Below, piece after piece: positions 57,174 through 64,000 of a DNA stretch of 64,000 nt. Origin of the DNA: Clonostachys chloroleuca (Eukaryota > Ascomycota > Sordariomycetes > Hypocreales > Bionectriaceae). Within the stretch, counting starts at the first letter, position 1, and each line of letters begins with the position of its first letter. Under the pieces are notes generated by a model that was not told where the DNA came from, searched no databases, and saw only the letters and a program-made list of their open reading frames with translations. Both the position numbers and the translations under genes were made by a program. The stretch is taken from positions 13,454,001-13,518,000 of the forward strand of contig JBANAY010000003.1 of NCBI GenBank assembly GCA_037952775.1, read 5' to 3'.

Positions 57174-57550
57174 TTATTTGCAAAGACAGGGTGTATTTCG
57201 GGGGTCACCAGGAGCGCAAGGCCCGCAGGGTTGGTATTTTCTCGTCTTCCCATCCAAACGCTGGCACTCCATGACTCCCACAAGGCTCGATTGACATTTC
57301 CCCCCTTACCAGCACGCTTAGCCTATAGGCATATCTTAGTAGGATATATTAAATAGGGTAATCATGAATGAATACTTACACGCTGGAAGAGGTCACGCTT
57401 CTCAATATATTCATCGCGGGCTGCGAGGTATTCCTCATGGGCTGCTTCAGCCATTTCACGGCGAGTGAGGCCAGAATCAGAGCCATCAAGACGAGCAGCA
57501 ACAAGATGAGTGAAGGAGAAAAGAGAGATGATAGTCTTAATAAAATGCAT
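57174..57550 (-). CDS. Small secreted cysteine-rich protein
   Basis: Two exons, 57550-57382 and 57304-57174, joined over a 77-nt intron (GTGTAAGT...GTAAG), give 99 aa in frame. The signal peptide is MHFIKTIISLFSFTHLVAA. A charged, probably helical segment follows (REMAEAAHEEYLAARDEYIE) with a Lys-Arg that could be a Kex2 site, then a C-terminal domain with six Cys: GKCQSSLVGVMECQ, QPCGPCAPGD and NTPCLCK. The acceptor was chosen because only it brings the six-Cys frame in; a nearby alternative gives a frame without paired Cys. Size, secretion signal and Cys content are typical of fungal effector candidates, but no named family was recognised. Confidence 0.65.
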
Positions 57551-58004
57551 TTTGAAAACCGGAAAGAAATATGATTAATATATAATCAAGTATTTTAATA
57601 AAGTTGAAAGTAAAATGGGGTTAAGTAAATTGATGATTTAGAATATTTGATGATTGATGGTAGAAAATTAAAAGCCTGAATTAATAGCAGAAGGGGAGGT
57701 TATATACCTTTTCACCCTTCACTCTTGTATATATATAGAGAGCCTAATATAGTATACTAAGTTCTGATTCTAAATGAGCTTAGCTGACTGCTATAGACTG
57801 AGAGTAGCTGCCACTGCCCTCAGCTGACTGTGCTTCTCCTCTACTTACAGAATAGGATGATGAGGGATCTAGTTAGATATATTAGTTATATTTTTAGTGA
57901 CCCCTGCTTCTACCATGACGGGAAGTTAGATCCCCACTCTTGGGAATGTATTTTTGGATTTATACACAGCCAAAACTCCGCTTGATGTGAACCGGCTTAC
58001 CATG

Positions 58005-58028
58005 CAGCGTACCAGCGTACCAGCGTAC
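58005..58028. repeat. Three tandem copies of an 8-bp unit
   Basis: CAGCGTAC is repeated three times without change. Confidence 0.9.
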
Positions 58029-58325
58029 CAGCTCGGATTTAAATATATTGAAAAAAAAGCAATGCCAGAGATAAGACTTACTTTAAAGTTAAAAGGAAGG
58101 GAACCTCAGATGAGTTTTTAGCCAAGGTTAAATTTTATTACATTTATTACATAAATAGTAGCATATCATTATTTATATTAACCTTATTTATAAATATTTT
58201 TTCGAGAAATAGACGAGGTAAATTCCATCAGCTTTAGTTTGGTGCTGCAATTAAGACTAGACATTTTTAGAGACTAATATATTCCAGGTTAGTGCGTCGC
58301 AGCTAGATAAACGGAGAGAGTGGTG

Positions 58326-58399
58326 GCGAGGCTAGATATGAGCTACTATTGGCTAGGTTTTAGCGAGGCTAGATATGAGCTACTATTGGCTAGGTTTTA
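58326..58399. repeat. Perfect tandem duplication of 37 bp
   Basis: A 37-bp unit starting GCGAGGCTAG is present twice, head to tail, without a mismatch (58326-58362 and 58363-58399). The identity suggests a recent event. Confidence 0.9.
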
Positions 58400-59879
58400 C
58401 GAGCGCAGTCACGGTATTTTGCTGCTGAGCAGTGTTTCAAAGTCTCACCTCTAGGCCGGTAAAAGCCTTGGATCTGATGTAAGAAAGCAATAACATTTGC
58501 ACGTCTACGGTTCTGGCCGGAAATGATGGCCCAAAACGGCTAAATGCGCGGAACTTGGCAGACCCTACATGAGAACGTAGAGCTGAGGATGGTTGGCCTT
58601 GGAATGTGCGAATGATACTACGCCATATACGGCAGTGGAGATAGTGAGAATTTAGTTGGATGGAAATGCTCCCAAAAACGAGTTGGAATTAGTGAGTTCG
58701 CTGGCATCCGCTCGTAATCCAATATCAACAGAATAATAATTGGTTCATATCATGAATGCGAGAACGGCCCACATTTCCTCACCCTGACGACGATTTGAAA
58801 CTTCCGCATCCTTGAACATTAGCCGTCTTACACCTCGACCCGAGGCTGGACTCTACCTCTCTAGTCTGAAAGGACCGGAGGCTGACGACTGGCGACGCCT
58901 GCCTAGGCAGCTCATCTTACGTTGCATACTGCTGGTAACAGCGGCCGGGATACATGATCCTGCTGACACCTTTTCATACCGTGAGTGAGGGGGGCATCGC
59001 CTTTGTGCATTCACGGTTGAATTGTCTGTGCTCCTTCAGGCATTAGCTCTTGCCAGACGGAGGCCGCCGAGAGGGCGTAGGCATGGCATGTGCAGGAGAG
59101 ACTGGCTATCGGATTCGGCGAGCAGTCCCTCCAAACTCCTTGGCAGCTACTCCTCTACCGTATCCTACTCGACCCTTCCCTCTCTCTGTCTCGCCAGATA
59201 CCGCTATCAGCCCCTTCAACTACGGTCCTCAGCTCGACTACGCCCCCCTCGATGTTCCTCTGCATTTGTATTTGTTCGAGGACACCCCCCTCGGTAGAAT
59301 ATGACGCCAGGCATTTTGCTAGGGCATGAATGATGGCTATAAGTTTGCTTTTGCGAGATTGTGTTCCCTTCGAGGTACAAGTTGGTCGGCTCCGTTCCTT
59401 GCCTGAAATCGATTCGACGTAGGGCCAGGGCCATTAAGCAGCGCCGCCCGCACAGTCACGTTAGTAGTCAGGGCTAGTTAGATAAAGTTACGAGAGGCGA
59501 TGGTCTTCGTAGATAGTTGTTCTAATATTTATACTAAAAATGGCTAGCTACGAAACGATTTACCATGTGGAAATGAAACCTTTCTCAATTCTGAGGTCCT
59601 ATGCTTTCACTGTGATTCAAGGCCTTATTTCGCCCTTTCTCATCAAGTTGCAGCCATTTGCTGCATGCGGCTCGCGGAATTGCTGCTTATCGTGGCAGCG
59701 AGAGAGTTGGCTGTTTGAGCTCTGGGTAACGATGCGTCGGATGAAATCGATTGTTAGCCGTTCGAGCGTGATGGACTAAAGCCACCGCAGACATCGGAAA
59801 TTGCGGTCAATTCGAGTTCTGAGCATTCAAATGCGTGAGGGGTTCGGCGAGAGCCCTCCGGAAGCCGATAACCCACTGT

Positions 59880-60203
59880 TTATATTGCCATGTGGAAAAG
59901 CCGTTGAATGACTATCAGCCTTGTGCAGTACCCCGCTAGCGATAGTCCAATTACCGCCCCTGGGATCAAGATGGTACACAAGCCCAACCCTGATAAGTGA
60001 TTGATCGTTCTATTTCTCTCAAATGGGATACCCCGGGAAGCAAGATACAATACGCCGAGGGTGACTATTTGACAAGTAATTGGTACGATGTAGGCAAGTT
60101 CGAGAGGTCCAAGGACGTTTGGAACCAGTGCCAAGATAACACCTGAAGTTTGAATTGAGAATGATGGGTCAAGGTTGCCAAGGATATCATGCATTCCATG
60201 CAT
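59880..60203 (-). CDS. Hypothetical membrane-like frame
   Basis: A 107-codon frame with hydrophobic stretches (VILALVPNVLGPLELAYIVP, LCTILIPGAVIGLSLAGY) that could be membrane segments. Upstream, after frame changes, a protein-like phrase YGPSDGIYAAEIHDKY occurs at 60.2-60.3 kb. No family was recognised; it may be part of a decayed gene. Confidence 0.2.
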   Translation of the reverse strand: MHGMHDILGNLDPSFSIQTSGVILALVPNVLGPLELAYIVPITCQIVTLGVLYLASRGIPFERNRTINHLSGLGLCTILIPGAVIGLSLAGYCTRLIVIQRLFHMAI

Positions 60204-61012
60204 CGAACATGGTAATATTCAGGGGGGATCGGTCATCCCATTCAAGTGTGATGCTATATTTGTCGTGAATTTCGGCAGCATAAATGCCGTCAGAGGGACC
60301 GTAGAGACACTCTTGCGCACGCCATCGGGCCCTTCGATATAATACCTAAATCAAAACTAGATTAGTCTCAGAGTAGAATGCAGTCAAAAAATCAAAGGTC
60401 AGGAATTTGTTCCATTAATAAATATAGCCTCGCCATCTTTATATAAGTTCTTCATCGTCTGACAAATATAAATACTGCAGTTACCATTTTTTGCTAAAGG
60501 TCATGATCAGAAAAGTGATGAGTGTTGACGTCAATGGCTGAAGTGCTTCCAAAACCGCATTATCGATTGAATATTTCCGGTTATAGACCTTTTTATTATG
60601 TAAGGCAAAGCTTAAAAGGAAGATCACGCGGCACATCTTCGGGAGCTTGGCTATTGAATGACTAAGACCTCAAGAGACATACGCCAAGCACGCTTTTCCT
60701 AATTGTGCGCGCTCCAGTCAACATATGGCATTATGTAATGATGGATGGTCCCTCAACATTTGTAGTCCCCGCTCCCTGCCCTGACGATACTGCTAAGCTT
60801 TCCACCTGCAACACCGCCATACATTTCTCGAGTCCCTTACAGCGGCAAATAAGATGAGAAATAAATTACCTTTCGAGCACTGTTTAATAGTCTGAATACT
60901 ATGGACCCTAGACTATTAGTTTTGAACCAACGATCTGACGAGTTACTGGTTGATCATGAGATTACTATTAAAATTAGAAATTCTTTAACTGTAGCTTGAG
61001 ATTTGACTAAAG
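60204..61012. other. Region without a recognised gene
   Basis: Apart from the unassigned protein-like phrase near 60.25 kb, nothing was recognised. Confidence 0.4.
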
Positions 61013-62892
61013 TCATGGTGGGCTATTGCTAGAGACGGTCAACTGAATCACATTGTCCCTTTCCTCTCCGTTCTCTTCCTGCTCTACTTCCGACTTGAAA
61101 TCAATTTTTTCCCACCTCATCATCAGACTAGTAAGCAGGCACACCGCCCTTGCAAAAGCCACAATATAGAAGAGCCTCGACACCACAATTGACACAGCAA
61201 GGACTCTAGGATTCCTGTGTTAGTCTGAAACGCAGGCGATGCCACGCCCGCCAACGCCTCGCTGATATATACACGATCAAGCCCGAACTGTGCAAGTTCC
61301 TTCTGAAGCAAGAGTATTCTGCGGCATTATAGTACAGTGAGCCTGCTACTACCAGTGCTAAACAGATACCGCTAAACGACGCCGTGTTGGAAAGTGCCGC
61401 AGCGGCAATCCGCTCTCCAGGGCTTTTGAGCGATACGTTGGCTACGCTATAAGCGTTGGAGAAGATTAGCCCAACACCAATCGCCAGAAGCATCTAATAG
61501 CCAAAAATAGTGCGATCAGATGTTGCACTAGTAATAGTCATCATTAGGACACCGCCAACAAGCATAAGGACACCGGCAAGGGCGAAGAATGGTGCATAAT
61601 ATCCAACCAGAGGCAGCGCGATACGGGCAAGAAGAATACTGAGAATGAAGAAGCCAATAAATGGTATAACATGAACTGCAGCTTAGAGTGGCGAGGCCCC
61701 GTGCACAAAGGCATAGAAGAGTGGAATATAGTACAAGGTGATAGCGTAGGTAATCCCGGAGCAGGCGGCCCCGAGGGCAGCTAGTCTGCCGATCCGATGA
61801 GTGAGCGCATCAACAAGGAAGACTCTGTTCTTAGGGCTAGTTAACAAGGCGTACCTTTGCTGCACAATGTAGGTGATGAACATGACAGCAAGACAGACCC
61901 AGGTGATAATAGTCGAGGAGCTGTGCCATGACCAGGATGTGCCAGACATGATCAGCGCGCACGGCAGGAGAATGGAGATTACGCAATGCAGAGCTCCACC
62001 GACAAAATCCATCCTCAACAGACTGCCGGGAAGTGTGGTCGATCGGACAGTTTAAGACGAGAGGCAGAATATCGTCAGGCATAACAAGACGCCAAGGAAA
62101 GGCAGGTTGATCTAAAAAGCCTAGGACGGTTGTACTCGCGTCAGCAAGCTTCGTGTAGGGTACTAGATGTTAGTGACGAGTGAACTAACCCATCGCCATG
62201 TTGTAGCTGAATTATTGGCGAGCCCACCGCTGATAAATGGGCCGACGATAATACCAACTGTCCAGAACATACCCACCATTCCAGCAATGCGTACCGTTTC
62301 TTGAGCGTTCGCAAAACGGAAACGAGATTGAGATTCCTAAATCCGTAAGTGGTCAGTTCATATGCATCCATAAAGCAGGCGAAACATGGTCATAAGTGCA
62401 TACATTTGATACGCGCCGGTATAGCTTAGTCCTATAAGAGCACGTCAGACGATAATGGCGTATATACTTGTAGCTGAGCCTGACACGGTACAAGCTACTA
62501 TAAAGAGCACGTAACAGGTAGTGTAGAGGACTTTGGTGTCAAAAGTCTCAACAATCCCTCGGATCATAGGTGTAACAGCAACTGCGCCCATCGTGTAGCT
62601 CAAGGCAACCCATGGAACAGCAGCTCAATGTGCCCGAAAGCTTCGTAGACCGAGGCCTGGATATTTGCCACGTTACTCACATCATAGCCTATTATTGCCT
62701 TATTAGCGATAGTTCCGCAACATTGGCGTGGGTGCAGCTTTAAGTAGCCTAGTGAGACAGATGAGAAACAGTATCAGCCTCCATCGCCAAGGTGAAGGCT
62801 TGATCAGAGGCTCTTCGGCTGTAAACTCGGAAGTCTCTCAGCGATTACCTCCGGATCAGGTTCTTTCCTTATCATCGCATTGAAGATGGTCA
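61013..62892 (-). pseudogene. MFS transporter (drug/siderophore-type) relic
   Basis: Read from 62892 downward in changing frames: NVANIQASVYEAFGHIELL, VALSYTMGAVAVTPMIRGIV, TCYVLFIVACTVSGSAT, RALIGLSYTGAYQM, GMVGMFWTVGIIVGPFISGG, ATTWRW, LRMDFVGGALHCVISILLPC, YIVQQRYALL, AIGVGLIFSNAYSVANVSL, LSNTASFSGICLALVVAGSL, LQKELAQFGLD and a C-terminal acidic tail ending at 61013. The order is that of a fungal 14-helix efflux or siderophore-iron transporter. More than five frame changes and several stops (for example TGA after YAIIV) show the gene is dead. Confidence 0.8.
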
Positions 62893-64000
62893 TCATCTAT
62901 ATCGATACTGAATATATAGTTCTGAATAGTAGGGAGCTTTGGTGAGAGGGCTCTTTGTGATTGCATCAAGAATCACTCTATCACTTATATAGAGTGGGAA
63001 ACGACAACAGCACGCGGTTGCGAGGAGATGCCCCCTACATCCTATGGCTATAAGAACATATCCCACACGACCTTTTTTTTTTTTGCGAAGCACCTTCAGG
63101 GTGCACGCTAATACCTCTTGCGTCGTGCGACTTACCCGAGCTACAAGGCTTTGCGATTGGCATCGTGTGTGACAGGCCTGTGGAGCAGCACCATATGAGT
63201 TGACACCCCAGCATTTAGTTTAAACTAAGCAATCCGAACTGGAGCGAGCGAGCGCCGATACGTGGGTCATGCCTACTCGCATAAACTAACTAATCGTGAT
63301 TGAAACCCGTAGCGAGGATCGTCACGTTCCCCTCATGACTAGTTGTGTTTATTTATATAGAATTTACTACTACGAAATATCACAATTCTTTCAGGCGCAT
63401 TCAGTAGCTTTGATGTTGGCTCTTTTAAACAAAAGCCACAAGAATCCTGGATTAGCCGGCACCAGCATTTCCTTGGGTTCACAAAAACGCTGTTACTTGC
63501 GCCCGGATCCCATGACTAAATACATGAAATTTTGTCGTCTGTTTTATGTGCGTCGGGCAAAACCCGAGTGAGGCATCGTGCCTAATCAAGACGTAACTTG
63601 CTCTATTTAACATCAATCTAGGGTTAAAGGCTAGTAAGCAGCCAGCTTCATATCTTGGCTAATGATAGGCAATTAACCTCAATCTTGCCGAAACTCTTGA
63701 CCAATTACGACGTCAGTCTTGGTATTGTAGACCTTGCTGATCTTGAATCCAACAACAAATTCATCAGGGTGCTCTCCATCGCTCACTGTAACACTCGCCA
63801 CAAAGATACTGTTCCGTAGATTGGCAATCCTGGCACTACCTCCCTGAAACTCGACTCGCCAGACTACCAGCAATGTAAGCCCAAACCCAATTCAGTTGTG
63901 CTACTTCGCGAACGACCAATCGCATTGGAGTTTGATGAGAGCTCATAAATTTTCCACATTCGAGTTCTTAAGACTAGCACAACACATGATATACTAATAC
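62893..64000. other. Terminal region of the window
   Basis: No gene with a recognisable domain. A 64-codon frame on the minus strand at 63679-63873 (DEFVVGFKISKVYN) could be the end of a gene that starts outside the window; it is not assigned. Confidence 0.3.

Larger units (their letters stand above)
57551..59879. other. Region without a recognised gene
   Basis: AT-rich to about 58.3 kb, then mixed. Proline-rich overlapping frames at 59.02-59.33 kb show no domain. Two small tandem repeats are listed separately. Confidence 0.4.

Noticed and set aside
59022..59329. Three overlapping proline- and serine-rich plus-strand frames
   Set aside because: All three frames are open at once and none shows a motif; probably composition only.

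Overview
The window is filamentous-ascomycete (Pezizomycotina) nuclear DNA. The evidence is short GT-AG introns of 50-110 nt, many Zn2Cys6 regulators, 2EXR-domain proteins, a Tad-like LINE, pogo-type transposases and nonsense changes of the CpA-to-TpA kind expected from repeat-induced point mutation (RIP). Gene density is low, long AT-rich stretches alternate with GC-rich genes, and relics outnumber intact genes. This looks like accessory or subtelomere-like sequence; the species cannot be named from the sequence alone. No rRNA, tRNA or CRISPR array was recognised.

Region 1 (1-11.6 kb) is the best-preserved block and looks like a catabolic gene cluster. It holds a type II haloacid-dehalogenase-like protein, an amidase-signature amidase, an isocitrate-lyase-fold protein that has lost the catalytic motifs of isocitrate lyase, a divergently transcribed Zn2Cys6 regulator with a 50-Gln tract, a D-isomer-specific 2-hydroxyacid dehydrogenase and a partial ChrR-type cupin gene. 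The upstream regions of the amidase, dehalogenase and lyase/regulator genes are rich in TCGGA/TCCGA, and the divergent promoter carries a 13-bp perfect inverted repeat made of this motif. An inferred order of reactions is amide to acid, 2-halo acid to D-2-hydroxy acid, then 2-oxo acid, then C-C cleavage.

Region 2 (11.6-31 kb) holds decayed reductase genes (a dihydroflavonol-reductase-like SDR and a classical SDR), an intact 2EXR gene, a pogo-type transposase relic with a C-terminal zinc knuckle, an intact five-exon fungal rhodopsin-domain membrane protein in a GC-rich island, a second decayed 2EXR gene and an orphan Zn2Cys6 DNA-binding domain.

Region 3 (31-43.5 kb) has a mutated Tad-like LINE lacking most of its reverse transcriptase, a long Zn2Cys6 regulator pseudogene with three in-frame stops and a 2-bp slip, a solo LTR with a perfect target-site duplication, and an intact Zn2Cys6 regulator whose zinc cluster is split over four exons, two of them only 16 and 18 nt.

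Region 4 (43.5-64 kb) is AT-rich and repeat-rich. It has solo LTRs of two families, two relics of small secreted proteins sharing one C-terminal motif, a Helitron-type helicase relic in frame with a captured Gfo/Idh/MocA oxidoreductase fragment, an intact seven-exon secreted tripeptidyl-aminopeptidase-like hydrolase, a GDSL-hydrolase relic broken at a 21-G run, a transposase fragment with a 10-bp minisatellite, an intact six-cysteine small secreted protein and a badly decayed MFS transporter.
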